63,079 nt of DNA from Williamsia muralis NBRC 105860 (GTDB lineage: Bacteria; Actinomycetota; Actinomycetes; Mycobacteriales; Mycobacteriaceae). This document shows, piece by piece, positions 49,646-57,976 of the stretch. The translations under genes were made by a program, and so were the position numbers. The notes under the pieces are model-generated. The model was not told where the DNA came from, did not search any database, and saw nothing but the letters and a program-made list of their open reading frames with translations. The stretch is taken from assembly GCF_001598915.1 (NCBI RefSeq), contig NZ_BDAP01000012.1, positions 1 to 63,079 of the forward strand, given 5' to 3'. How positions within the stretch are numbered: the stretch's first letter is position 1; the number at the start of each line of letters is the position of its first letter.

Positions 49646-50913
49646 GGATCCTGGTCGTCTCCTGGGAGTATCCCCCGGTGGTGGTCGGCGGCCTCGGAAG
49701 GCACGTCCACCACCTGGCAACCGAGCTCGCCCGAGCGGGGCACGACGTGGTGGTGTTGTCGCGACAACCCACGGGCAGCGACGGACTCACACATCCGGGC
49801 ACCGACACGGTGTGCGACGGGGTTCGCGTGATCGCCGCGGCCGAAGATCCCCCGCATTTTGTGTTCGGTGAGGACATGATGGCATGGGTCCTGGCTCTCG
49901 GCCACACGCTCATCCGCGCCGGTCTCGGGCTCGGGTATCCGAAAGACGTTGACGGCGAGGGCACGTGGGTGCCCGACGTCGTACACGCCCACGACTGGCT
50001 CGTCGCCCATCCGGCGATAGCTCTGGCCGAACACTTCGACGTGCCGTTGGTGAGTACCTTCCACGCCACCGAAGCGGGCCGGCACAGCGGATGGGTCAGC
50101 GGACGGGTGAACAAGCAGGTTCACTCGGTGGAGTGGTGGCTGGCAGCCGAGTCCGACGCCGTGATCACCTGTTCGGCGTCGATGCGGGACGAGGTGCATC
50201 GGTTGTTCGGCCCCGAACTGGCCGAGATCCATACCATCCACAACGGCATCGACATCGATGCGTGGCCATTCGCGCGCCGCGTCGCGCACGACGGCCCCCC
50301 GCGCCTGTTGTTCGCGGGGCGCCTGGAATACGAGAAAGGTGTCCAGGACGCCATCGCGGCCCTTGCACGCATTCGGCGCACCCACCGGGGAGCAGTGCTG
50401 ACGGTCGCTGGTGACGGCACGCAGTTGTCGTGGCTGCGGGAGGTCGCCCGCGACCACAAGGTGTCGCGGGCGGTCCGTTTCGTCGGTGCCGTCGACAAGG
50501 CGGGACTGGCCGAACTGATGAAGGACTGCGACGTGATGGTGCTTCCCAGCAGATACGAACCGTTCGGGATCGTCGCCCTGGAGGCGGCGGCCACCGGCGC
50601 CCCGCTGGTCACCTCGACCGCCGGCGGTCTCGGCGAGGCCGTCACCGACCGGGTCACCGGGCTCAGTTTCGCCCCGGCCGACGTCGGTGGCCTCACGGCT
50701 GCGATCCGCGCCGCTCTCGCCGACCCCGTGGCCGCCCAACAGCGCGCCATCGCCGCGCGCGTCCGGGTGTCACAGGGATTCGCCTGGGATCAGGTCGCGG
50801 CGCGCACGGCGGCTGTCTACGAGAAGGCCACACGGCGCCCACGGCGCCCACTGGGGCGGCCGACCATCGTCGACAGGCCACTGCCCGAGCGGGACCCCGC
50901 TCAACCGATCTGA
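49642..50913 (+). CDS. GT4-family alpha-1,4-glucosyltransferase
   Basis: A 423-aa retaining glycosyltransferase with two Rossmann domains. The N-terminal acceptor domain starts with [21 protein letters not shown] and contains [13 protein letters not shown]. The C-terminal donor domain has [20 protein letters not shown] and the E-X7-E motif in [20 protein letters not shown]. The homologue Rv3032 elongates methylglucose lipopolysaccharide and contributes to glycogen-like glucan. A few Pro/Arg-rich residues end the protein. It is translationally coupled to the GH57 gene. Confidence 0.92.
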   Translation: [423 protein letters not shown]

Positions 50914-50970
50914 TCCGTCGACGTGAGGGCCATCCGGCCTGCCGGTTCGATCCCCCCGGCCTGAACCGCC

Positions 50971-51019
50971 TGGTCTCAATCCCCTGGGCTCAATCCCCGT
51001 GGGCTCAATCCCCTTGGGC
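50971..51019. repeat. 15-bp tandem repeat over the acyltransferase stop codon
   Basis: About three copies of TGGGCTCAATCCCCN, the first slightly degenerate. On the reverse strand each copy carries the codons GGG GAT TGA, so the C-terminal Gly-Asp-stop of the acyltransferase is repeated behind itself. Confidence 0.75.
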
Positions 51020-51751
51020 AGCAGCCTTCTTCCGTTCGATGTCGGCGAGAGCACGCTCCAGTTCGGCTCGCTCGGCAGCGTTGCTCGCCCAGTCGTCCAT
51101 GCGGTTCTTCACCACTCGCGCCGGCGCACCGACCGCGATGGAGTAGTCCGGGATCGTCCCTTTCACCACCGCGTGAGATCCGAGCACACAACCCCTGCCG
51201 ACCAGGGTGTTGCGGAGCACCGACACCTTGGCGGCGATCCAGGTGTCCGGGCCGATCCGCACGGGCCCCTTGACGATCCCCTGGTCTTTGATGGCAACGG
51301 TGATGTCGTCCATCCGGTGGTCGAAGTCGCAGATGTAACACCAGTCCGCGACCAAAGTCGACGCGCCGATCTCGATGTCCAGGTAGGTGTTGACGACGTT
51401 GTTCTCACCGAAGACGACCTTGTCGCCGATGCGCAGCGAACCCTCGTGGCACCTGATCGAGTTCCCGTCTCCGATGTGTACCCACCGGCCGATCTCGAGC
51501 CGGGACAGTTCAGGGGTCGCGTGGATCTCCACGTTCTTGCCGAGGAACACCATCCCGCGCAGGATCACGTGTGGGTTGGCGAGTTTGAACCGGAGGAGCC
51601 GTACATACCGCACCAGATACCAGGGTGTGTACGCCCGATGTTCCAGCACCCACCGCAGCGATTCCCGGGTGAGGAAACGGGCCTGCTCCGGCTCCCGCCG
51701 CATTCCAGCACGCCACCGGCGATGCAGCGGTGCGTTCCACATGCTCGTCAT
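51005..51751 (-). CDS. Left-handed beta-helix acyltransferase (Rv3034c-like)
   Basis: A 248-aa trimeric-type acyltransferase. A helical N-terminus is followed by hexapeptide repeats from about residue 70 (LRIGDKVVFGENNVV, YLDIEIGASTLVADW, VRIGPDTWIAAKVSVL, GRGCVLGSHAVVKG). The end is the typical IPDYSIAVGAPARVVKNR seen in CysE/LacA-like enzymes. It likely adds an acetyl or other short acyl group to a sugar. A TAGTGT hexamer lies 8 nt before the ATG. Its locus, beside the GH57/GT genes, suggests acylation of methylglucose lipopolysaccharide, but this is inferred. Confidence 0.83.
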   Translation of the reverse strand: MTSMWNAPLHRRWRAGMRREPEQARFLTRESLRWVLEHRAYTPWYLVRYVRLLRFKLANPHVILRGMVFLGKNVEIHATPELSRLEIGRWVHIGDGNSIRCHEGSLRIGDKVVFGENNVVNTYLDIEIGASTLVADWCYICDFDHRMDDITVAIKDQGIVKGPVRIGPDTWIAAKVSVLRNTLVGRGCVLGSHAVVKGTIPDYSIAVGAPARVVKNRMDDWASNAAERAELERALADIERKKAAAQGD

Positions 51752-51844
51752 GGATACGAACACTAATGGACGCCGATACCCGATCCTGCGGGTCACTCGC
51801 GATAGGCTCAGGCCCGATCTGCCGAAGCAACGAAGAGGAGCACG

Positions 51845-53146
51845 ATGGGGCGCCGGACCACCGCACGAGCCGCCGCGGCCCTGGTGATGTTGCTGGCCGT
51901 TCTGCTCAGTTCGTGCTCTGACGGTGTCGACGACGTGCGTTCGGTGGCCAGCGCAGGCTGGTCCAGCTATGGGGGCAACGCCCACAACTCGAACTTCGTG
52001 TATCCCAAGACCGGCGAACTCGAGCTCTCGTGGTCGCGGCCGGTCGGTGGGCCGATTTCCTCGCCCCTGACGATCTCCGGTCGATCCAACGTAGGCGTCA
52101 CGGCCGCCACCCCCGGGGGCTGCAACACATTCCTCTTCGATCAGCGGGCCGGACGGAAGAACTTCTGCAAGTACTACGGACCGGGCATCGAACTCAATTC
52201 GATGCTGTTCGATCAGTACGAGAACATCTACATCGGTGACGCCGGCATGTTCTACGGGCTCAACGGAGCAGGTGATTTCCGGTGGCGTTTCGGCGTCGTC
52301 GGCGTGCCGCTCTCGGCAAAGTTCGCGGCGCCCGGGCTGGTGCTGATGGTGAGCCATCTCGGCCAGATCCTGCTGTTCGACTCGCAGACCGGCAAACTTG
52401 CCGCGCCGGGTATCGCGTTGCGTCCTGATGCCGACCCGGCACAGCCGCTGTACGGCCTCGGCGACTGCGTCTCGGGTGGTCCTCGTTGCCCCGTCCAGGC
52501 GCCTCCCGCAGTCGATTCCGATCGCGAGCGCTTCTATCTGAACTACTGGCCCGAGGGTGTCATCGCATCTGGGGTCCGCGGCTACGACTACTCCGAGGAG
52601 AACGGCACCCGCTCGATTCGCGAGTCGTGGCAAGCGGAGATCCCGGGCGGCGTCATCGGGACGCCCACCTTGTCGGCCGACGGTCGCACGCTGTACGTGT
52701 TCAACCGCCTCGGCAGCATCTACGCCCTCGACGCCCTCACCGGCACGCCCAAATGGGACTACTTCGTGGACAACTACGGTTTCGGGACGATGACAGTCTC
52801 ACCCGACGGCCTGATCATCCCGACCGGACTGCTCAACGCACCGGTGCGCGCCTACCGAGATCTGGGCGACAAGGCCGAACGAGTGTGGCAACGCACCGAT
52901 GTGCAATCGGTGGGGCTGTCGGCACTCACCACCTCCGGGACCGCCTGGACGGTCGTGCGCGAGAACAACGCGGACGAACTGACATTGATGGAGGTAGATT
53001 CCGCCGACGGTGCCACGGTGCGGAAGTTTGCGATCCCCGGGTCGGTCGGTTTCACCACGGGTGTGGCCGTGTCGAACACCGGGCAGGTCGCGACTGCGAC
53101 CAACCTCGGTGAGGTCTACTTCTACGACGCACCGAAGGACAAATAG
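51845..53146 (+). CDS. PQQ-repeat beta-propeller lipoprotein (Rv3035-like)
   Basis: A 433-aa lipoprotein. The signal peptide ends in the lipobox LSSC (Cys at about residue 24). An eight-bladed-type propeller follows with PQQ/WD-like repeats ([68 protein letters not shown]). It would sit outside the membrane. No enzymatic residues can be assigned; BamB-like scaffolding or glycan binding are possible. The ATG follows AGGAG. It is divergent from the beta-helix acyltransferase. Confidence 0.87.
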   Translation: MGRRTTARAAAALVMLLAVLLSSCSDGVDDVRSVASAGWSSYGGNAHNSNFVYPKTGELELSWSRPVGGPISSPLTISGRSNVGVTAATPGGCNTFLFDQRAGRKNFCKYYGPGIELNSMLFDQYENIYIGDAGMFYGLNGAGDFRWRFGVVGVPLSAKFAAPGLVLMVSHLGQILLFDSQTGKLAAPGIALRPDADPAQPLYGLGDCVSGGPRCPVQAPPAVDSDRERFYLNYWPEGVIASGVRGYDYSEENGTRSIRESWQAEIPGGVIGTPTLSADGRTLYVFNRLGSIYALDALTGTPKWDYFVDNYGFGTMTVSPDGLIIPTGLLNAPVRAYRDLGDKAERVWQRTDVQSVGLSALTTSGTAWTVVRENNADELTLMEVDSADGATVRKFAIPGSVGFTTGVAVSNTGQVATATNLGEVYFYDAPKDK

Positions 53147-53168
53147 ACCGCACACATCGCGGTGGTCA

Positions 53169-54359
53169 TCAGCGTTGCCGCACCCCCTCTTCGCAGATGA
53201 ACATCACCCCGCGCCGCCCGATCCTGGTGATCACCACAGCGTGGGCCGCAGAACCCTTGAGCTTCAGTCTCTTCCGCAACCTGTCGGGGTCGATGTCGAG
53301 ACCGCGAACCAGAATTTCGAGGGTGCCACAACCCAACTCGCCCAGGCGTCGCTTGAGGTGTTTCTCCGAGAAGTTGAACTGTTCCATGACCCGCCATCCG
53401 CGTTCACCCGTCGGCAGGTGATCGCCGCTGAGATAGGCGATCTGGGGGTCGAGTTGCCACAGCCGGTGGGCTTTTGCGAAGTGGCGGACCAGACCGGCCC
53501 GGACGACGGCGCCGTCCGGGTCCAAGATCCACTCCCCTGCGTCATCGACGCCTGCATCGTCGTCGGCAGCGTCGGTGATCTCGAAACCTGAGCCGTCCGT
53601 GCGGATCACGGTTGCCCGGCGCTTGACGCCAGGGCGGGGGTCGTTCCACAGGCACGCTTCGCGCACCGCGCCGTTCAGCGAGATGATCTGTACTTCGCCG
53701 GCGAATCCGTAACGATCGCGCAAGAGTCGGTAGTCGAGCCCGGGCGCGCACTTGACCACCAGTGACCGGCCGGCGTAGACGGTCAGCAGTTCCAGGAGCG
53801 GCGGCGCGGTGTCCTCGATCCGGAAGCTCCGGCGACCCCCGCTGCGGCGTGCGGGGTCGGCCACATAGACGTCGGCAGCACTCGTCGGCGTGAGTGCATC
53901 GGCGCGGGCCAGCGCGGCCTGGGGCACGTTGTGCGCCGCCATCGCCATCCTGATCTGGTCGATGTCGCTGCCGATCACGCCGCCCAACCCGTCGGCCTGC
54001 GTCAGCGACGCGAGATCGGCGCCTACCGAGCAGGTCACGTCGTGGACGGTGGCACCGGGATATCGGGCGGCGAGTTCAGCTGCCCGGTGATCGGCGACCG
54101 GGTAGGCGGTGGCCTGTTGCAGGGCGTCAGAGGTCAGTAGCCAGCGATGCGGGTCGCGCAGTTTCCCGACTGCCCGACGGCGGCACGTGACCGTCTCCAC
54201 CAGCGCCGCCTGCCGTCCGGGATAGGCAGCGGTCAGGCGTCCGATGTCGGTCATCAATGAATCCGGCTGCAGAGCAAGCGAATCCGCCAACCGCAGTGCC
54301 TCGCGTCCGGTTTCGGAACGAAGGAACGCCACATCGTCGGTCGAGAAGTCGTAGCCCAC
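53169..54359 (-). CDS. THUMP-like class I methyltransferase-fold protein (Rv3037c-like)
   Basis: A 396-aa protein. The N-terminal helical part (DVAFLRSETGREALRLADSLAL) leads into a Rossmann methyltransferase fold (VHDVTCSVGADLASLTQADGLGGVIGSDID, then DVYVADPARRSGGRRSF). A C-terminal THUMP-like domain ends GELGCGTLEILVRGLDIDPDRL, KGSAAHAVVITRIG. The DPARR motif resembles RNA m5U/m1A-type enzymes. RNA modification is as plausible as the sugar methylation proposed for the mycobacterial locus. The GTG at 54359 lies 7 nt after TACTGT. Confidence 0.83.
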   Translation of the reverse strand: MGYDFSTDDVAFLRSETGREALRLADSLALQPDSLMTDIGRLTAAYPGRQAALVETVTCRRRAVGKLRDPHRWLLTSDALQQATAYPVADHRAAELAARYPGATVHDVTCSVGADLASLTQADGLGGVIGSDIDQIRMAMAAHNVPQAALARADALTPTSAADVYVADPARRSGGRRSFRIEDTAPPLLELLTVYAGRSLVVKCAPGLDYRLLRDRYGFAGEVQIISLNGAVREACLWNDPRPGVKRRATVIRTDGSGFEITDAADDDAGVDDAGEWILDPDGAVVRAGLVRHFAKAHRLWQLDPQIAYLSGDHLPTGERGWRVMEQFNFSEKHLKRRLGELGCGTLEILVRGLDIDPDRLRKRLKLKGSAAHAVVITRIGRRGVMFICEEGVRQR

Positions 54360-54366
54360 GGGTATA

Positions 54367-54372
54367 ACAGTA
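54367..54372 (-). promoter_or_regulatory. -10 hexamer, leaderless start of the THUMP-like gene
   Basis: TACTGT on the reverse strand lies 7 nt before GTG 54359. It fixes a start inside a much longer open frame. Confidence 0.55.
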
Positions 54373-54395
54373 TCCGTGCCGAAACCGAGGAGAAC

Positions 54396-55109
54396 GTGAA
54401 CCGACCCGAACAGGGCCGCCACCTGGCGCTCACGTTGTTGAGTGTGCTGGCAGTCGCCTCCTGTCAGATCGAGGACGCGCCCGTCCCGCCCGGGAGTCAG
54501 ACCGCGGCCCGCCCTGCCCAACCCGACGCGCCGACGGCCCAGAGCCCTGTGCTTGCTCGGCTCGACTCGCTGACGGTCAAGGGCCGGGCGCCCAAAACCG
54601 GCTACAGCCGCGAGCAATTCGGGCAGGCGTGGACCGACGACGTGAATGTCGCGCAGGGCCACAACGGATGTGACACCCGCAACGACATCCTGCGTCGCGA
54701 CCTGACTGTTGTCACGGTGAAGCCCGGTACACGCGAATGTGTCATTCTCACCGGCGTCCTGGACGACCCCTACACCGGCCGTCGCATCGACTTCGTCCGA
54801 GGCGAGAAAACCTCTCCCGCAGTACAAATCGACCACGTCGTAGCGTTGTCCGACGCCTGGCAGAAGGGAGCAGCGCAATGGGACCGCACCAAGCGGACAG
54901 ACTTCGCGAACGACCCGGCCAATCTGCAGGCCACCGACGGGCCGACCAACCAGAGCAAGGGCGCGGGCGATGCGGCCACCTGGCTTCCACCCAACAAGTC
55001 CTACCGTTGCACCTATGTGTCTCGGCAGATCGACGTCAAGGCGCGTTACAGCCTGTGGGTCACGGAAGCCGAGAAGCAAGCCATGGCCCAAATCGTGGCC
55101 ACCTGCTGA
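54396..55109 (+). CDS. Secreted HNH-nuclease (DUF1524-type) lipoprotein
   Basis: A 237-aa lipoprotein-like protein. A short N-terminal basic and hydrophobic signal ends in VASC (Cys at about residue 23), followed by a Pro/Ala linker. The catalytic domain has GHNGCDTRNDILRRDL and the His-Asn-His core VQIDHVVALSDAWQKGA, then NLQATDGPTNQSKGAG. Cysteines in the domain suggest disulfides. Family members are extracellular nucleases found widely in actinobacteria, likely for nutrient scavenging. The GTG follows GAGGAG. Confidence 0.87.
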   Translation: MNRPEQGRHLALTLLSVLAVASCQIEDAPVPPGSQTAARPAQPDAPTAQSPVLARLDSLTVKGRAPKTGYSREQFGQAWTDDVNVAQGHNGCDTRNDILRRDLTVVTVKPGTRECVILTGVLDDPYTGRRIDFVRGEKTSPAVQIDHVVALSDAWQKGAAQWDRTKRTDFANDPANLQATDGPTNQSKGAGDAATWLPPNKSYRCTYVSRQIDVKARYSLWVTEAEKQAMAQIVATC

Positions 55110-55176
55110 TCGACTACACGGACCGGGCTGTCGCCGTGAGCGCCTGCATCCTTTTCCGACTCAGGCGGGCCCGGAA

Positions 55177-56175
55177 CTACTCCGGCTTGGTGCCCGTGAT
55201 GATCACGTTGTAGAAGAACTTGGGCGGCACCACTTTTCGCAAGATGGTCTCGTCCACCCAGGTGAGCCGCTTCCAGCCGCCGAACGCGAACCGCGCCCAG
55301 CCCCAGCCGAGCTTCTCCGGCGGAACGGCGGCCTCGAAGGTCCGAACCGGCCAGCCCAGCATGGCGGCGGCAAACTCTTCGGTTGCGGTCTTCACGTTCA
55401 CAGCTCCGGCTGATGTGGACATCCGCTCCAGGTCGCTGGGATCGAAGGTGTGGATGTCGACGACCGCCTCGAGCGCCGCAGCGCGCGACGACTCGTCGAG
55501 TTCGGCCTGCGGTCGGCGCCAGCCTTGCAGCGGCCCCAGTTTGGTGACCTTCGTCGTCGCTGCCCACGTGGCACGCGAGAGCCACCGTGCGTAGAAGTCA
55601 CCGATGGTCGACGGTTCGCCGGCGAAGATGAACCGTCCCCCGGGTTTGAGTACTCGCAGCACCTCGCGCAGCGACTTCTCGACGTCGGGGATGTGATGGA
55701 GCACCGCATGACCCACCACGAGGTCGAAGGTGTTGTCGTCGTAGGGAATCGTCTCTGCGTCGGCCACCCGGCCATCGACGTCGAGGCCCAGGTTCGCCGC
55801 GTTGCGCAACGCCACCTTCACCATGCCCGGCGACAGATCGGTCACCGAACCTTTTGTCGCGATCCCACCCTGCATGAGATTGAGCAGGAAAAATCCCGTG
55901 CCACAACCCAATTCGAGCGCGTGCCCGTACGGCAACGGCTCGTCGGCCGCAACGGCGTCGAAGCGACCCCTGGCGTAGTCGATGCAGCGCTCGTCGTAGC
56001 TGATCGACCACTTGTCGTCGTAGGTCTCGGCTTCCCAGTCGTGGTAGAGAACCTGCGCGAGCTTGGTGTCTGCGAGTGCGGCCTCGACCTCGTCCGCGGT
56101 GGCATGCGGGTTGGGAGCGGGATCACTGGTAGGCGAAGTCATTGGTTCCACAACTGCTTTCGGATCGATACTCAT
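55177..56175 (-). CDS. SAM-dependent methyltransferase (Rv3038c-like)
   Basis: A 332-aa class I methyltransferase. Motif I is ALELGCGTGFFLLNLMQGG (about residue 90), then GSVTDLSPGMVKVALRNA and VVGHAVLHHIPDVEKSLREVLRVLKPGG. The C-terminal third is specific to this actinobacterial family and has IFAGEPSTIGDFYARWLSRA. The substrate is unknown; ubiquinone/menaquinone-type or lipid substrates are possible. Its ATG overlaps the stop of the enoyl-CoA hydratase, so the pair is one transcript. Confidence 0.87.
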   Translation of the reverse strand: MSIDPKAVVEPMTSPTSDPAPNPHATADEVEAALADTKLAQVLYHDWEAETYDDKWSISYDERCIDYARGRFDAVAADEPLPYGHALELGCGTGFFLLNLMQGGIATKGSVTDLSPGMVKVALRNAANLGLDVDGRVADAETIPYDDNTFDLVVGHAVLHHIPDVEKSLREVLRVLKPGGRFIFAGEPSTIGDFYARWLSRATWAATTKVTKLGPLQGWRRPQAELDESSRAAALEAVVDIHTFDPSDLERMSTSAGAVNVKTATEEFAAAMLGWPVRTFEAAVPPEKLGWGWARFAFGGWKRLTWVDETILRKVVPPKFFYNVIITGTKPE

Positions 56176-56960
56176 TTACCCGTGAACTCTGCTTTGCCGG
56201 GGCCGTTCTCGACAAACGACGCCATGCCGATCGCCCGGTCGTCGGTGGAGAACAACGCGGCGAACAGATGCTCCTCGATCTTCAGGCCGGTGCGCAGGTC
56301 GACGTCGAGACCCTGGTCGATGGCCGCCTTGGCCGCGGCAAGCGCCACGCTGGCCGCGCCCGAAAACTTCGACGCCCACCGAAGCGCCGCGTTGTAGACC
56401 TCGTCCGGAGCGACGACCTCGTCGACGAGCCCGATCTGCAGGGCCTCGGCGGCGCCGACGAATCGGCCCGTGAACACCATGTCCTTGGCCTTGGCGGGCC
56501 CGATCAGCCGTGCCAAGCGCTGCGTGCCCCCGCCACCCGGGATGACGCCCAAAAGAATCTCAGGAACGCCCAGCTTCGCATTGTCACCGGCGATCCGGCG
56601 ATCGGCACCGAGCGCAACTTCCAGCCCGCCGCCGAGGGCGTATCCCGTGATGGCCGCAACGGTCGGCTTGGGAATGGCGGCGACGGAACTCAGACCGTCC
56701 TGCAACTGGCCGGCGACCTTACGCATCTCGGCGTAGGTCATGTCGTTCATCTCTTTGATGTCGGCCCCTGCGGCAAGCACTTTCGGTCCGCCATAGACAA
56801 CAACCGATTTGATGTCGTCACGGCGGGTGGCTTCGCGGGCGGCGTCGGCCAATTCACTCTGCACCTGCCGGCTCAGAGCGTTCATCGGAGGGCGGTTGAG
56901 AAGAATCGTGCCGACACCGGGGAACTCGTCGGACGTCTGCAATGTGACGAACTCAGGCAT
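56172..56960 (-). CDS. Enoyl-CoA hydratase/isomerase (EchA17-like)
   Basis: A 262-aa crotonase-fold enzyme, acting on 2-enoyl-CoA in fatty-acid oxidation. It has the oxyanion-forming segments VVVYGGPKVLAAGADIKEM (about residues 55-75) and ITGYALGGGLEVALGADRRIA. The catalytic Glu region is GVPEILLGVIPGGGGTQRLARLIG. The start is ATG 56960 (MPEFVTLQTS), 7 nt after TAGCCT. It corresponds to Rv3039c (echA17). Confidence 0.92.
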   Translation of the reverse strand: MPEFVTLQTSDEFPGVGTILLNRPPMNALSRQVQSELADAAREATRRDDIKSVVVYGGPKVLAAGADIKEMNDMTYAEMRKVAGQLQDGLSSVAAIPKPTVAAITGYALGGGLEVALGADRRIAGDNAKLGVPEILLGVIPGGGGTQRLARLIGPAKAKDMVFTGRFVGAAEALQIGLVDEVVAPDEVYNAALRWASKFSGAASVALAAAKAAIDQGLDVDLRTGLKIEEHLFAALFSTDDRAIGMASFVENGPGKAEFTGK

Positions 56961-56967
56961 GTATCGG

Positions 56968-56973
56968 AGGCTA
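56968..56973 (-). promoter_or_regulatory. -10 hexamer, leaderless start of the enoyl-CoA hydratase
   Basis: TAGCCT on the reverse strand lies 7 nt before ATG 56960. It lies back to back with the forward TACTGT at 56995. Confidence 0.6.
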
Positions 56974-56994
56974 CCGGGTGTCCGGTCCATCCCC

Positions 56995-57000
56995 TACTGT
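56995..57000 (+). promoter_or_regulatory. -10 hexamer, leaderless start of the primase-polymerase
   Basis: TACTGT lies 6 nt before ATG 57007. Confidence 0.6.
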
Positions 57001-57006
57001 CGGGGG

Positions 57007-57972
57007 ATGGCAGCTAGCTCGCACGGCGAGCCGATCGAGATCTCCGTGGGCGACCGCGTCGTGCGCGTATCGAGTCCTGAACGGGTGTACTTCCCTGCCC
57101 GGGGCGAGACCAAGCTGGATCTGGTCAACTACTACCTCGCCGTCGGTGACGGAGTCGTTCGCGCACTGCTCGACAGGCCATGCATGTTGCACCGGTATCC
57201 CAAGGGTGTTGCCGGACAGAAGGTGCATCAGAAGCGCATCCCGTCCGGAGCACCTCCCTGGCTGGAGACGGTGAACATCTACTTCCCCCGATTCGGCCGG
57301 ACGGCCGACGAGGTCTGCGTCACCGAGTTGGGCAGTGTCATCTGGGCGGTGCAGATGTCGACCGTCGAGTTCCACCCGTGGAACTCGCGTCGCTTCGACA
57401 CCGAGAAGCCAGACGAATGGCGCATCGACCTCGACCCGATGCCCGACTGCCCGTTCGACCGGGTGCGCCGCAGTGCACACGTCGCCCATGAGGTACTCGA
57501 TGAGTTGGGCATGACGGGCTATCCGAAGACATCCGGCGGCTCGGGCCTGCACATCTACGTTCGGATCGAGCCCGAGTGGGGTTTCGCCGACGTCCGCCGC
57601 GCGGCGCATGCCTTTGCCCGGGAGGTGGAACGCCGCGCCCCCGACGACGTGACCACCACCTGGTGGCGCAAGGACCGCGACCCCGCCGCGGTGTTCGTCG
57701 ACTACAACCAGAACACCCGCGACCACACGATCGCGAGCGCCTACTCGGTTCGGGGCAACCCGGAGGGAACGGTGTCGACCCCGATCCGCTGGGACGAGAT
57801 CGACGATGTGGAACCGAAGGAATTCACGATCGCGACGGTTCCGGCCCGGTTCGCCGAACTCGGTGACCTGCATTCGGCGATCGACGACCACGCCTACCGG
57901 CTGGACACACTCCTCGAATGGGCCGACCGCGACGAGCGTGAGGGTGCCTCACCGCCGCCCGAGCCCGAGTGA
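57007..57972 (+). CDS. Stand-alone LigD-type primase-polymerase (PolDom)
   Basis: A 321-aa archaeo-eukaryotic primase-fold polymerase of the LigD PolDom family. It has VSSPERVYFPARGETKLDLVNYY and the metal-binding Asp pair in WRIDLDPMPDCPFDRV (about residue 140). The primer/nucleotide site SGGSGLHIYVRIEP is followed by FVDYNQNTRDHTIASAYSVR. No ligase or nuclease domain is attached. LigD polymerases fill ends in non-homologous end joining and prefer ribonucleotides. Stand-alone mycobacterial PolDoms act in repair gap filling, and the same is inferred here. Confidence 0.9.
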   Translation: MAASSHGEPIEISVGDRVVRVSSPERVYFPARGETKLDLVNYYLAVGDGVVRALLDRPCMLHRYPKGVAGQKVHQKRIPSGAPPWLETVNIYFPRFGRTADEVCVTELGSVIWAVQMSTVEFHPWNSRRFDTEKPDEWRIDLDPMPDCPFDRVRRSAHVAHEVLDELGMTGYPKTSGGSGLHIYVRIEPEWGFADVRRAAHAFAREVERRAPDDVTTTWWRKDRDPAAVFVDYNQNTRDHTIASAYSVRGNPEGTVSTPIRWDEIDDVEPKEFTIATVPARFAELGDLHSAIDDHAYRLDTLLEWADRDEREGASPPPEPE

Positions 57973-57976
57973 CCCG

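Noticed and set aside
50971-51019. CRISPR-like short repeats
   Set aside because: The 15-bp units are directly adjacent without spacers and overlap a gene end; there are no cas genes in the window.
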